Positions 8,335-19,515 of a stretch of DNA of 64,000 bases are shown one piece after another. Source of the DNA: Incurvaria masculella (lineage: Eukaryota; Arthropoda; Insecta; Lepidoptera; Incurvariidae); NCBI GenBank assembly GCA_946894095.1, contig OX335642.1, positions 12,535,021 through 12,599,020 of the forward strand, in the 5' to 3' direction. A program made the translations under genes and the position numbers. The notes under the pieces were generated by a model, which was not told the DNA's origin, did no database searches, and was given only the letters and a program-made list of their open reading frames with translations. Numbering within the stretch: position 1 is the first letter of the stretch; the number at the start of each line of letters is the position of its first letter.

Positions 8335-9613
8335 GGTCGGGGAAAAAGTCTTTTCGCATTATAGTATGTATGAACTTGTAATAAAATCTCTTTGGCTATA
8401 CTATTTGTATCTGGCTGGTTTTGGTATCATTGAAAGTTTAAATTTTAAAGAACATAATTCCAAATTCAAATTAGGAAAATGTGTGATTCTCATTTGTTTT
8501 TCGTACTGTCAAAATGAGTGAATCTAATGAAGAAATTCGATACATTTTAAAATTTTACTACAAAAAAGGTAAAAATGCAACGCAAGCCGCGAAAAAAATT
8601 TGCGATGTTTATGGACCTAGTGCAGTGTCTGTGAGAGTAGCACAAATTTGGTTTAAGCGTTTTCAATCCGGAAATTTTGATGTCAAAGATGCACGTCGCT
8701 CTGGTCGCCCTATTACGGATAAAATGGATGCCATTTTTGAAAAAGTGGAGCAAGATCGGCATATCAGTAGTTACGACGTAGCTGAAGAACTAGGAATTGA
8801 CCACAAAACAGTTTTGGCGCATTTGAAAAAAACTGGGTACACAAAAAAGCTCGATATTTGGGTACCTCACGAGCTCACTGAAAGAAACCTAATGAACCGT
8901 GTACTCATTTGTGATTCTTTATTACGACGTATTGAAACCGAACCATTTTTGAAGAAGCTGATAACTGGTGATGAAAAGTGGATCACGTACGACAAGAACG
9001 TGCGAAAAAGGTCGTGGTCAAAGGCCGGTCAAGCTTCACAGACTGTGGCGAAACCCGGGTTAACTCGCAACAAGGTGATGCTGTGTGTGTGGTGGGATTG
9101 GAAGGGCATTATTCATTATGAGCTGTTACCACCAGGCAGGACCATCGATTCTGAACTCTACTGCGAACAACTGATGAGATTAAAGCAAGAAGTTGAGAGA
9201 AAGCGGCCGGAATTAATCAACAGAAGGGGTGTGGTTTTTCATCATGATAACGCTAGACCTCACACATCTTTAGCCACTCAGCAAAAACTAAGAGAGTTTG
9301 GCTGGGAGGTGTTAATGCATCCGCCGTATAGTCCTGACCTTGCACCTTCAGATTTCCACCTGTTTAGGTATCTTCAGAATTATTTAGGCAGTGTCAGGTT
9401 AACATCACGAGAGGACTGCCAAAACCACTTGTCGCGGTATATTGATCAGAAGTCCCAATATTTCTATAGCAATGGGATCATGTCCCTACCTACAAGATGG
9501 CAAAAAGTTATCGAACAAAATGGTACCTACATACTTTAGTTAAATGTAAATAAACCATATTAAAAAATGTTTTGAATTTTCTTAAAAAATGCGAAGAAAC
9601 TTTTTCCCCAACC
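8335..9613 (+). mobile_element. Mariner element copy 3, complete, 1279 bp
   Basis: Flanked by TA at 8333-8334 and TA at 9614-9615, with the same inverted ends as copy 2. The 5' UTR (about 180 bp), a single uninterrupted transposase gene and a 75-bp 3' region are all present. It is the only structurally intact autonomous-looking element in the window. Confidence 0.97.
8514..9539 (+). CDS. Mariner transposase, intact 341 aa
   Basis: DD34D transposase of the mariner family; binds the element's inverted ends and catalyses cut-and-paste into TA sites in the nucleus. Residues 1-110 form the paired-like helix-turn-helix DNA-binding region (QAAKKICDVYG and VRVAQIWFKRFQSG), with a GRP motif at 64-66. 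The linker motif WVPHEL is at 116-121, catalytic Asp at 153 (TGDEKW), 245 (HHDNARPH) and 280 (YSPDLAPSD). Length is normal for mariner (about 340-350). Relative to copies 1 and 2 it has three private changes: Asn140Ile, Ser286Tyr and Ser290Tyr. Ser286 directly follows the third Asp region (HLFRS) and is commonly Ser in mariners as I know them, so the enzyme may be intact in frame but weakened. Confidence 0.95.
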   Translation: MSESNEEIRYILKFYYKKGKNATQAAKKICDVYGPSAVSVRVAQIWFKRFQSGNFDVKDARRSGRPITDKMDAIFEKVEQDRHISSYDVAEELGIDHKTVLAHLKKTGYTKKLDIWVPHELTERNLMNRVLICDSLLRRIETEPFLKKLITGDEKWITYDKNVRKRSWSKAGQASQTVAKPGLTRNKVMLCVWWDWKGIIHYELLPPGRTIDSELYCEQLMRLKQEVERKRPELINRRGVVFHHDNARPHTSLATQQKLREFGWEVLMHPPYSPDLAPSDFHLFRYLQNYLGSVRLTSREDCQNHLSRYIDQKSQYFYSNGIMSLPTRWQKVIEQNGTYIL

Positions 9614-9615
9614 TA

Positions 9616-10382
9616 TTACATACATACCGAAACTGATTTATAAAAATCGTCAATTTAGTTTTAGTATCATACATAAAGTCTACAAACGAAGTATCTTAGA
9701 AAACAAAGCAACTTACTCCATGAACACCGCTTACAGATTTATTATTAGTATAGATTACATAAATGTATTTTCAGATGTAAAGGCCGACGTTAAGTTTGAT
9801 GTAAATAATCAAGAACATTTTGTATTGTACACTTGTAAAATGCTTAATTGAATAAAGAATTTGAAATATGAAAAACATTGAAAGCGCGAATTCGAATAAA
9901 TAACCAAAATATGCAAAAACACATCTCCACTCTACTCTTCCAATCGACAAAATCACGCAACCACCTTGATGGTCGCGAGACAACGTAAAATAAATTCCAG
10001 TCCGACCTCATTCAGCGAGGTGCCAAAGGGGGGAGGGGGTGACAATTTCAGCAATCGACAGGGGTAGGGGATCAATTTTGGGGAAAGGTCTTAAGCCTTT
10101 ATTGATGGAGTGTCCACCCGAGCGAGACCGCAGTACGCCGGGAGATGGAGTACGAAATTTGGAAGCATCCATCCTGCATTTCATCGGCTCGTTTGGCCCA
10201 AGCAGCTGTCAGCCGGGCTGTAGGCACAACGGATCTTCCGTCTAATTTTCTAGCTAGACTATAATAAGAAGAAATAGACCCTACTTTAACATGGATTCCA
10301 AACCATGATGTGATATGAACATAATTTTTGTGTGTACATCAAAACAGCGACATCTACATTGAATCGTTGCCATCGGATTTAA
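9616..10382. other. No recognised feature
   Basis: AT-rich to about 10000, then moderately GC-rich. Short open frames only; none has a recognisable domain. Confidence 0.5.
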
Positions 10383-10640
10383 ATGTATACGCAGAAAAAA
10401 AATCCTGCGACTTCCCGATGACGTGCTCGCTGCTCTAACCACTGAGGTATCCAGACAATTCAAACCGGAGTTCGTGGTTACCTTACCGATTTACATGTTT
10501 GGACACTTTCTGATATCAAATAATTTGGTGAGTGATAATGTGGTGACTCTCGGCCTACTTCTGTGCAGGTTCGACGGTTTCGTACCGTTCACCGCCACTA
10601 CCTTTACGGAGCCTTCGGAATTTTCTGAGGGGTCATTCAT
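10383..10640 (-). repeat. Decayed tRNA-related interspersed repeat
   Basis: On the minus strand 10460-10383 reads cctcagtggttagagcagcg (A-box-like), and the region 10565-10600 (gtgcaggttcgacggtttcg, then ccgttcaccgcc) resembles the 'gcaggtttcctcacgatg' block of common lepidopteran repeats. An open frame here (10570-10647, +) with an acceptor-like gtgcag is therefore more likely repeat than exon. Confidence 0.4.
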
Positions 10641-12045
10641 ACCTTGAAATGAAAGTGGATTTCGAGGGAAGGCGAATTGTTAACAAATCATCCGAATCGA
10701 ATGTGTCGTCTGTGATTAAATTTTTTGCTGAATATTTAAATTGTGACGTTAGAGCATTATTTACTTTTTCTTGAATAGTTGAATTATAAACTTAACATGT
10801 TATGTGGATAATGAATCAGAATTAGGTACATTTTAGAGACGTAATTTATACCAGTCATTTCCATTTTAAGCTAGGATTTGAATTTTGTTTTTCTCGAGCT
10901 TGACTCCCAGAAGCTCGCCCAGAAGTCAACAAAAATACTAGCAACACAGAAAATGCTTTTCACCTATAATATAAAAGTTTGACGACACATGTGAAGTCAT
11001 TTAACTACTGCTGGAGTGGAATGATATGCGCTTTCTTACAGTTGGAGCTCGGGTAAAATGTGTGGTTTTAGTTTTGTTTATTGCTCCAAAATAAATCCCA
11101 GGGTTCTGAGGCGCATAAAGCTAGCACATCATATTTATTGAAATAACTATTGAAGATAATACACCATCGGTTAAAGAATTAATCAAAATATGACATATTT
11201 ACACAGAATATTGAGCTTAACGCTAACAAACGCTTTGTAGCTAAATTAAAAAAATGAGCATTATACTATTTGGTCGACTTTCATTTGAAGCAGGGTCTCA
11301 GGATTAAAAGCCAGGACAATCTAGGTCCTAGATCTATGTTTATTTATTTATGTAAGTTGCCTCTATGTTAAACTACATCTGAAACAGCCTTTTAAATGGA
11401 AATACATTTTGTATACTATCATATTCTGTTTGTCATGGTGGTACGGAACATTACAGAATCACCATATGCCGCCAGCTGTGCCCATAAGCTAGTCATGTGT
11501 CGGCGAGGGACAAGAGGAACTCAAATGCAATATAAACCACGAATACCCAGGACGCAACGTGTAGTAAAATACTACTTATGCCGACACAATGTTTCAGTGT
11601 GGATGCAATAAAGTCAAGTTATAAGGCAGGTTTATTCCTATTGACACATGAAAGCTAGTCTACAAACGTACAACAAAATACAACGTTATATTTTTAATAT
11701 AAAGGAAAGAAACATTTCATTATTATTTTCTTAAAATGTTGGTGTCAGTGAGTTCGTAATTATTCGCCTCTTGATCTTGATTGATTGGTATGAAATTTTG
11801 TGTTTTTTATATTTAGGGTGTTACCTGGATGGTAATTAGTTATAGTTGGGTAGATAGCCTCGTATGTCAGTTACCTAGTCAGTTTCGAGATCCAGAATTT
11901 AAGTTTTAATGTTGCCCTTTTTATATTTTTTTATTTCTAACGTAAAAAACATATATTCCTAAATTGTCGGCCTCGCAGCAGCTCTCAATATTATTTAATT
12001 AATTCACTTCTGATCATTGGAATTACACGCCCGCGAAGGATTTTG
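10641..12045. other. No recognised feature
   Basis: AT-rich; no element ends, strong splice pairs or conserved frames were seen. Confidence 0.5.
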
Positions 12046-12049
12046 ATCA

Positions 12050-12110
12050 TATTTTAACGGGCTCCGCTCGGGTGAATGTCCAAAATTAAATTGACCCGAG
12101 TGGAGCCAGA
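12050..12110. repeat. Palindromic fragment of the 'gctccgctcgggt' repeat
   Basis: ggctccgctcgggt at 12061-12074 is followed after about 21 bases by its near-complement acccgagtggagcc, giving a 14-bp stem with one mismatch. Single-arm versions occur at 21515 and 52415. Confidence 0.55.
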
Positions 12111-12689
12111 AAACTTAGCAAGTTATAAATAAAGTATATAGCCGTAACATGAAATCATATTTGGTCCGAATATACTTCCGAATATTACAATTTTAAAACA
12201 GAAGTTTTTAATTAAATAAAAATAATATAAACGCTTTAAGTTGCTGTAGGTCGAGTATAGGGTTACCGGATTCAGTGGCTATTGCTGAGCAGAATTATCT
12301 GAAATATAATTTATTGCCGCATACACTAACTACACTAGAGTAGACTGCGCTCAACATTTCTCGCGTAATAAGTCTGGACTTGCTATGTTAAACGTATGTT
12401 TTTATTTTATCACTATAAATGTGTGAGAAATATAGCCGATATTTTTAACAAGGTTTTAAATAAGGAACGAAATCGTGACGATACTAGTGAAATAATGTTT
12501 TATTAAACTCTTTTAAGTTTAAAAGGGCTTTGAGGAAATTTACAATAGCAATATATAATTAAAACTACGTCTCAATAGTCAAGACTTATTTTTTTATTGT
12601 TCTTAATTAATTATTTACGATAGATGCTTAGGGAACTAGACACACTTTAGCATTATACGGTCTATCAATTAATTTCTAAGGATTCTCTT

Positions 12690-12800
12690 TGGGGAACGTT
12701 GGACCTCTTTAGGGGAGGCCTTTACCCAGAAGCGGGCGTCTCCAATATAAATAAAATACCAATCTTCTTGTAGATTAAATAACTATCGTGTAAAAGAAAC
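12690..12800 (+). mobile_element. RTE-type non-LTR 3' end fragment
   Basis: ggggaggcctttacccagaa followed by gcgggcgtct is a decayed version of the 'gaggcctttgcccagcagtgggac' ending typical of lepidopteran RTE elements as I know them. Confidence 0.5.
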
Positions 12801-12843
12801 AGGAGAAATAAAAGGTTATTATTATTATAGAAATATGACATGA

Positions 12844-13021
12844 TGTAGAATCGACCATGAAGCAAGGACACCATTAATGATAGAAAAAAAAACTGTCAAA
12901 AGAAGTACTTGATAAACATAAGGTTGAAGTCAAGTCCAGTCTGACACTTTGCGAAATTCGTTCTAGTTTACAGCTTTTTTGCTTTCATAAATGTGTCCTT
13001 GCTTCACGGTCAATTCTACAT
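12844..13021. mobile_element. MITE, about 178 bp, with inverted ends of about 50 bp
   Basis: Left end tgtagaatcgaccatgaagc and, in reverse, right end tgtagaattgaccgtgaagc, followed in both by aaggacac and an A-rich stretch ending in ctg. The core has no gene. Target duplication not clear. Confidence 0.7.
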
Positions 13022-13154
13022 ACATTTCATATTCGTTGGAATAGCGGCATACAAGCTAAGTACGAAAACGTTTATGTTTCTAAAGGTTTAAATAAAAAAA
13101 AACCTACTAACATAGTCATGACGGTCGCGGGAGACACGCTTCGTCCAGAAAACG

Positions 13155-13409
13155 CTACGAAATAACTATCAAAAGCGGAGCGGATGCACTATGACCCAAT
13201 TCCAGCGCTGTTTGCTTTTTGACTCTAGCAAAAAGCCTTTTAAATTTCATCAACATAAAGCGCAGCTTGTGGTGGATTAAACATATATTGTTGACATTGA
13301 CGGAGAGACCATTTCTACTTACCCATTTTACGTCCAATTCAAAGAGTTCACAAGTTTTCCTAAGGCCGAAGTTTCGGGGAATTCCATCAGACAAAAATAT
13401 ATATTTCAT
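13155..13409 (-). pseudogene. Non-LTR reverse transcriptase fragment
   Basis: Minus-strand frame of 84 codons. The stretch CELFELDVKWVSRNGLSVNV followed by NNICLIHH matches the 'L..L..W...N.L.vN..K...i.F' signature found after the catalytic YADD of non-LTR reverse transcriptases. No flanking domains are recognisable. Assignment by eye. Confidence 0.4.
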
Positions 13410-13999
13410 GATTTAAGTTTTATAATTTCGAGATCAGAAAGTTCGGTATCTTGTTTATCTAAATATAATTGTTTGTATCTATTGTTGAAATGAAAATCGA
13501 AAAGAAGTTGAATGCCAAAGCAGATTCATTTCCAATTAAAGTTTTCAGGGTCTTTATCGAAACGCTTATTTTATTGAAATAAACATTTTCAATCTTGCAA
13601 TTATAATATCTTTTTATTTTTAAAATTATAATAAAATATATAAATAATACATTTCTTCCTCATATGGTGTACGCTCGACTCACGTGAGGTTTCCCCTCTA
13701 TGGCCTTTTCTTTAAAGTCTGCGAGTTTCGACGTACTCACGTACTCTCGTACTCGACTGCTCGGACGTACTTCATCACGGCGACTCCGGCGACTAGGAGA
13801 CGTGCTCTATTATGCTACGCAGACGTGACGGCCATTGTCAAGCCGCAGTGCCTATATCGGCCCGGATTACGCTCGGTACACGTTACGGTGGAAATGACTA
13901 ATCACTATGGTACAATGTATGTTTGTCTGTCTAATATTCCAACCGTCCGTCAGTACGTCGGAAGTTCGAAATTACATGGACTTCGTCGGATGCCTCTTG
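13410..13999. other. AT-rich spacer then GC-richer sequence of unknown origin
   Basis: 13410-13670 is AT-rich with nothing recognised. 13684-13999 is GC-richer and continuous with the repeat at 14000; its open frame is probably part of that repeat. Confidence 0.4.
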
Positions 14000-14092
14000 G
14001 ACAGCGAGCATGCAAGGACGAGAGCAGCGATCTAAACTCATTCGTATGGCGCCACGAATGAGTGGAAAATGTCTAACTGTAGTTAGTTCGCC
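14000..14092 (+). repeat. Interspersed repeat, partner of 1462-1560
   Basis: agcgagcatgcaaggacgag and ctaaactcattcgtatgg recur in inverted orientation at 1462-1560. It ends in a self-complementary aactgtagtt block. Confidence 0.5.
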
Positions 14093-14289
14093 TACGAATT
14101 CGGGACATGCAACATCGAACGTTGAACTGTCCTGTGAAATTCTTGTGTTCTTTCGTGTCCTAGGTACTCGAGAACATCATTGAGTGAGTTGTATGTAAAA
14201 GTGGCTACGCGCCGCCGCCTCCGAACGAACAGGGTCGGGTTGCTAGTCCCGTCATTCCATTCTCGTGATTTTAGATGGGCGCCTTGTTC

Positions 14290-14560
14290 ACAAAATAGAC
14301 CGAAAAAATGCGAGTCGGACTCGCGCACCGAGAGTTCCGTACAAATTTGTATGTCCATCCATTACGGATTTTTAAATGTGATATACCCATAACTACACAT
14401 TAACAATAATTAAGTGACCTTGCTTCTAGCAAAATTACATGATCCTAGGTCAAAGGAAAGTACCCTAAGTACCTATAGGTTTTAATTTATTGGCGAGTGC
14501 CACAATATGAGATATACAAGACTGTATCATTGAATCGCGTTAACTTAGAAGAACTAACTT
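14290..14560 (+). repeat. Diverged copy of the 'cgagtcggactcg' repeat, cacaagtgacc subtype
   Basis: Opens with gcgagtcggactcgcgcacc and gagttccgta; inner part accttgcttctagcaaaatt, catgatcctaggtc, agtaccctaag is shared with 49003-49250. Confidence 0.55.
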
Positions 14561-14630
14561 TTTTGCAGAACTAACCAAATCTTCGTGGTTATTTTATTTT
14601 TATTAAAGATCTTAAGAAAGGCCCGTAAGC

Positions 14631-14660
14631 TATTTATTTATTTATTTTATTTATTTATTT
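14631..14660. repeat. (TATT)n microsatellite
   Basis: Tandem tattta units with one irregular unit. Similar short runs occur near 37219, 47315 and 55880. Confidence 0.85.
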
Positions 14661-14887
14661 AGACATATTACGTAATGAAATTGTACAGCATTTCAGTGGG
14701 TTCTGAAAACAATGGTATAAGACTTGTGGTTGCGCTGTAAGCTTTTATGTCCATTTGTAGCTCCTAGACAAGGCTTCTGCCCGTTTTCCAGGAAGTCTAT
14801 TTGCGTTCAGTAACAGTGGTTGATACAATAATAAAAGTATGTCTAGACTTAGCATTTCCTTAGCATTTCATTAGCTATGCTCCTCAT

Positions 14888-15195
14888 AAAAACGTAGTTT
14901 ACTAATCATTTGGAAACCGCTATTCCAAATAAATTGATATTTAATATATAATATCAAGTAACAAATATCTGTGTCTGCATGCTTTTGTTTTTTTGAAAAA
15001 TCCAAACCGAATTAAATGAAAGCAAAAAGAAAATCTTCATACGAATTTTGTTTTCTCTGTGGTTTGACCCAGAATACATTTACCGAAAAAACCAAGGCAT
15101 GCAGACACAGATATTTGTAGCCTAATATTAGATACCAAATATCAAGTAAGTTGGAACAGTGGTTTTCAAATTATTAGTAAACTACGTTTGTATGG
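14888..15195. mobile_element. MITE with inverted arms of about 95 bp
   Basis: The left arm (aaacgtagtttactaatcat, then tggaaacc, caagtaac, aaatatctgtgtctgcatgc) is repeated in reverse complement at 15101-15195 (gcatgcagacacagatattt ... gtaaactacgtttgtatgg). The core of about 110 bp is AT-rich. A second, truncated copy is at 38303-38460. Confidence 0.8.
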
Positions 15196-15535
15196 AAGGC
15201 GAAATTTTCAGGTGCTTACGGGCCGACCTTAAATGAATGATTTGGAATAGTACCTAATCCCAGTGTGTACCGGACCTAATACGCGGAATGCAGGAGGCAT
15301 TTCTTCAAGAGAGGCCTCCACTTTGATGATGAAAAGGGGTAGGCAGGTGGGGCGTTGCACTTCCTATAAGCGCTATTATACCGAAAGCAAAGAGCTCAGC
15401 TCACAAAGCAAAGGAAAAGTTATGTAGACCATTTCATATCTCCGTAATTGATTGATTAGAAAATACATTTTTGCAGAAAATCTGCTGGTAAATTAATCCT
15501 TTTAGTGATCCGTAAGTACAGCCCAGAAACTCTTA

Positions 15536-15625
15536 CTGCCTTACTAATAAAGATGTATACCATCCCTATTACTCCGTCATTTCCAGCTGTCAAAAACACT
15601 ACTAATAAAGGCGACATAAGGGGCA
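15536..15625. repeat. Mini-element related to 27361-27440
   Basis: ctgccttactaataaa, then tataccatc, matches the reverse complement of 27361-27440; the far end is eroded. Confidence 0.45.
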
Positions 15626-15874
15626 TAAGGCGGTAGCCCTTGGAGTCCATTTCGTATCAAAAATAGAGAGCGTAAGTTTCATTTTTATTGTTTTGTTCCG
15701 AGATTATTAGTAATGAATCCTATAACATATTTATGTTTGATAACTATTCCAAGGATAAGCATTGGAATAAGAGACGTTTATTAGTAAGACACTAGACGTT
15801 CAAGGCCAAAATTACGCCGTGAAATGCGTCTTGGGCCTAGTCCGTCAACCTAGACTTGAAAATCACACGCAGTC

Positions 15875-16180
15875 CTAGCCTGCAGTCTTCATCCAGTAGA
15901 TAGAAACCGGGGGAGGCCCTACATCGGATACCGCAGGGTCGTCAATGAGACGCACGGCTGGGCGCCGAACCGAGTACAAGGTACTAAGAATGTACTCAGC
16001 TGAACCTTCCCACAGATGCGAACAATACTCCACGCAATACCTTATCTGCGCCTTGTAGAGGAGCAGGTTTTGATCCGGCGTGAAATATTGACGCAACCTG
16101 TTTATGTTTAAAGTTCTCGTGCCACTCGCAATGGTCTGATATAAGCATGTACAATTTCGTCGTTCAGATTACTAATACAA
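15875..16180 (-). pseudogene. Jockey/RTE-like reverse transcriptase C-terminal remnant
   Basis: The minus strand codes for RQYFTPDQNLLLYKAQIRYC, then VEYCSHLWEGSAEYILSTL and RRPAVRLIDDP. This is the 'RRYFTP..LLLYKAQVRPH.EYCSHLW.GA' block common in arthropod non-LTR ORF2 proteins, downstream of the catalytic domain. In-frame homology continues upstream to about 16180. The downstream end is truncated; several conserved residues are lost, so it is dead. Confidence 0.7.
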
Positions 16181-16259
16181 TAAAACGATCGATAAGAAGA
16201 CAACAATATCATTAGCTTCGGAAAACAAAACCGTCGCGTTACGTTATGTTAATACTCAC

Positions 16260-16304
16260 ATTATCCAAGAATTAATTTTCTTCGAGATTGCAAAGGGGAC
16301 CCAC
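16260..16304 (-). other. Candidate 45-nt micro-exon
   Basis: On the minus strand a strong acceptor (taatttttctctttcag) ends at 16305 and a GTGAGT donor begins at 16259. The 45 bases are open in one phase (WVPFAISKK, INSW). No neighbouring exon was identified, and chance pairing of sites is possible. Confidence 0.2.
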
Positions 16305-16800
16305 CTGAAAGAGAAAAATTACATTACATTAACGATGACACTCGAAAGAAAAATATATTTACGTAAAGGTCGAGAAGCAATTTCGAAAGGTAAAGTAGGT
16401 AGGTAGGTAGCTACTCAGGAACTTTTCTAACTCTGGGCGTCTCGAGAATTTTTTTTCTCTCGAAACTAACAACTTTCTTCAGACGTGCTCGGACTGAACA
16501 GAATGTTGACTGAAGGAAGAAAAGCTCGGGGAAAAAACGAGGGAATTATGAACTTAAAATTCAGGAGAATTTCACAAAGAACTCCATGTTGCACGCAAAA
16601 CTTTTAAGGATAATGTCTACCTGGAGGACGTGGCCTTTACCGGTAACTTTAACTACAACTCTTCAGTATAAGATGTCACGTTTCAATATGCCTCCGACAT
16701 AGCCCATAGTATAAAATCAAAAGTGGTTTGTAGGTTTGTCACTTTGCACCATTTACCGGCATATACCAGAAAAAGTATTTTTATGTTATTACTATATGTA

Positions 16801-17075
16801 CATGGATATCGTCATAATATTCGCCCAACACTCCAATTTCCGAAGGAATAAGGTGTCATCCCAGGACTTTCTCTTTATGAGCAAGGCTACATTGAACTGG
16901 ATGGAACAAGATAATAATTATACTCATATAAAAATAAAATAAATAAAAAATAAATTGCCGGTACGACCATCTCTTCATCCAATGAGCCATCACGTTGGAT
17001 AATAAGATGGTTGTTTGAGATACAAAGCCGGGCGGGCTTAAACCCTCCTACCTAGCAGGGGAGTGGGACCCACAT
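16801..17075 (-). mobile_element. SINE body and tail, interrupted
   Basis: Minus strand: gtgggtcccactcccctgct, aggtaggagggtttaagccc, gcccgg, then, after an AT-rich insertion, tccatccagttcaatgtagc, cttgctcataaagagaaagt and the tail. No head remains. Confidence 0.6.
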
Positions 17076-18429
17076 TTTTACATATATTTCTTACCCTATA
17101 ACAGTTCGCATTCGTGATGTTTAGGGCAGGTGAAAAATAACAATATGAAGTTATGTTCAAAGTTTTAATTTCAAATAAAAAAAAATATATATTGGGCCCA
17201 AATTGAAATAATCTCGCAATCACATTATTTGATTACAAAATTAATATACTGAGCCCATTTGACATCAGCAAGTGAACCATAAATCCTCGAGACAACGGCG
17301 TCAGGGCACCGTGGAGAAGTAAATTACTTTTCACCTGATTCCCTCGCCCTACTAATTTGTAATTAAACAGATTCGTTAATTATCTAGTGAACTCTAGCGA
17401 GAATCACGACTAGGGAAACGGGCGCCATTTCGGGATATAATTGCCGCCAAAACTGGAGTTTACACAAGGCTGTGCCTTTGTGAGAGTAAAACATTATTTT
17501 CTGAGAAACCATTATTTTTTTATTATTATTGTCCTCTCGCCGTTGTTGAAATAGAAGACATTCCATATTTGGTGAGTGCTAATTGGATTATTTGGCAGTG
17601 ATTAAGGCGCTAGGACTAGCCAACTACTCGCGCCATACAAATGCACTTTTTAACAAATGTAATAATATGTAGTGAAACGCTTCAGCAAATCCAAATAGAA
17701 CTCCAGATTGATAATGGATTGTTAATATTTTTTTATTCCATCATTTATTTAAATAATAATAAAAATAAAAAAAGTTGATTTTTCTCATTAGAAATCTGAA
17801 AGTCATTCGATTTCTAGATATAAGCAAAAACAGCATATATGCATAAACAAAAAATTCCATTTGCTTTTAGATTTCTACATTTAGTCAAAAAAGTTCGGAA
17901 ATGGACACCGTTTCCGCAATGTATTTTGTATAGAAAAAGGAAACATACATTAACGAAAATCATTCGATTCTTAGACAAGGAATCATATATTGTAAGGATG
18001 ACACTTATAATCGTCAGACTTAGTTAGTTTACTTGGGGTGCCTCGTCTAACTTTGCGATTTGGCTAGTACCAGGCCCTTAACAATATTACGGTAGGATTT
18101 CTGATAACGTAATTTTGTGATATTCGAATTATTTTTATATTATATTCCAATAAAATAGCTGGGGAGTTTATAACTTAATAACTCGGAATCCAATTAATAT
18201 ATTACTACCTACATATCGACTGGGTGTGGTTGATGTATTGGAGTTTCAAATAATAGGTAATATACGTATTTTATGACAAACAAAGTCACAAATATATATA
18301 TATTTTATATGATATGCATTGGGTGCAAAGTATTTTAGATTTTATGGTGATCATCAAAGCCATCACAGACCTTTATTTTCGATCAATATGCAAATCAAGT
18401 TTCGTTAAATCTGTTCGAAAACGAAATGG
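17076..18429. other. No recognised feature
   Basis: AT-rich. A 62-codon frame at 17839-18027 (+) is basic and has no recognisable family. Confidence 0.5.
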
Positions 18430-18645
18430 TAAAAAGACTGATGGGTAAAATCATGTTTAACAATACTTTAACCATTTTCAACAACTTAAAAATAGATAGA
18501 TGAAATAATTTAAAATCTTTGAGCGAACAACTATGAAGACAAAATTTTGGAAAGACCAAATACCATTATAGACATCGGGAAAAGAGCCATGGGTAAAATC
18601 ATTTTAAAAACAATACTTTAATCATCTTAAAAAACTTTGACGGTT
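18430..18645. repeat. Direct repeat, two diverged units about 150 bp apart
   Basis: gatgggtaaaatcatgttta and aacaatactttaaccat at 18440-18500 recur as catgggtaaaatcattttaa and aacaatactttaatcat at 18589-18640. Looks like an old tandem duplication. Confidence 0.55.
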
Positions 18646-18984
18646 TTTACCACCTCTCGATAAAGTTCTCATTAGCTATCGAGCACATGAATGTACGTAC
18701 CCTGTAAATCTGCTCAACATGAATCCAGATGTTATATTATAAAAAAATAGTCCATAGGAGACTAAATTTTTGCATCAATCGATCCTTTTTGTAGCCAATT
18801 CGTTTCCGTTCAAATAATTACTTGTTTTTATCTCTACACTATTCGCATATTCACATTAACGAAGCTTACTATTAAAGGGCTTTGGAGGGTACATACAATT
18901 GTGTGGACGATAGGTATTAACAACTTTATCGAATGATGGTAAAATAGGCCCTTAGGATGAATCCAATCAACGAATAAAAAAAAT

Positions 18985-19091
18985 AGGAAGGTGTCGTGGA
19001 ACATCCGGTAGGAACGAAATTCCTTTCGTTATATTATGTATTACGTCAAGAAACATTTCAAAGTCGGATGGAATAACATTTAACAATCGCC
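18985..19091 (+). repeat. Interspersed repeat, partner of 46682-46832
   Basis: ggtgtcgtggaacatccggt, gggaacga-like and aaagtcggatggaataacat are shared with the reverse complement of 46682-46832. Family unknown. Confidence 0.65.
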
Positions 19092-19515
19092 AGTCGTCAA
19101 GTTAAGCACGAGATTTTCCTCAAGAGGATAATGAGGTGATCGAGTTTCACACAACGGCTCGTGCCTGATTCCTCCCTCAAATAAAAAAAAAAAGTTTCTG
19201 ATATTTTGCACATTAAATAAATCAACCGAGAGGTACGTCTGCACGTTTTGATTTTTTTGATAATTTATCTTGTTTTCATGATATACGCCCTTAAACATTT
19301 TCATACAAATATTTCGAGGCTTACATCATGGATATAAGGTAAGTTATAAAAACAATCCAAACGCACATACGTAGCTCTTTAGTTGATTTATTTAATGTGC
19401 AAAATATTAGAAACATATTTATTAATTTCAGTGAGGAATCAGACACGAGCCGTTGTATGAAACTCGATCACCTCATTATCCTCTTAAAGCGCTTCATGCA
19501 TAATTGTCACAGTGT
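19092..19515. repeat. Inverted duplication, arms 19121-19226 and 19382-19486
   Basis: The left arm (agaggataatgaggtgatcg ... attaaataaatcaac) is the reverse complement of the right arm (gttgatttatttaatgtgca ... cgatcacctcattatcctct) with few differences over about 105 bp; spacer 155 bp. Weaker similarity extends to 19092 and 19515. The right arm overlaps the start of the candidate exon at 19432, so the duplicated unit includes an intron end and exon start. Confidence 0.8.

Noticed and set aside
10560..10647. Exon after a gtgcag acceptor
   Set aside because: The sequence resembles the common 'gcaggtttcctcacgatg' block of lepidopteran repeats and lies next to a tRNA-related repeat.
13684..14061. 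125-codon + strand frame
   Set aside because: Overlaps a repeat that recurs at 1462-1560; not a gene.
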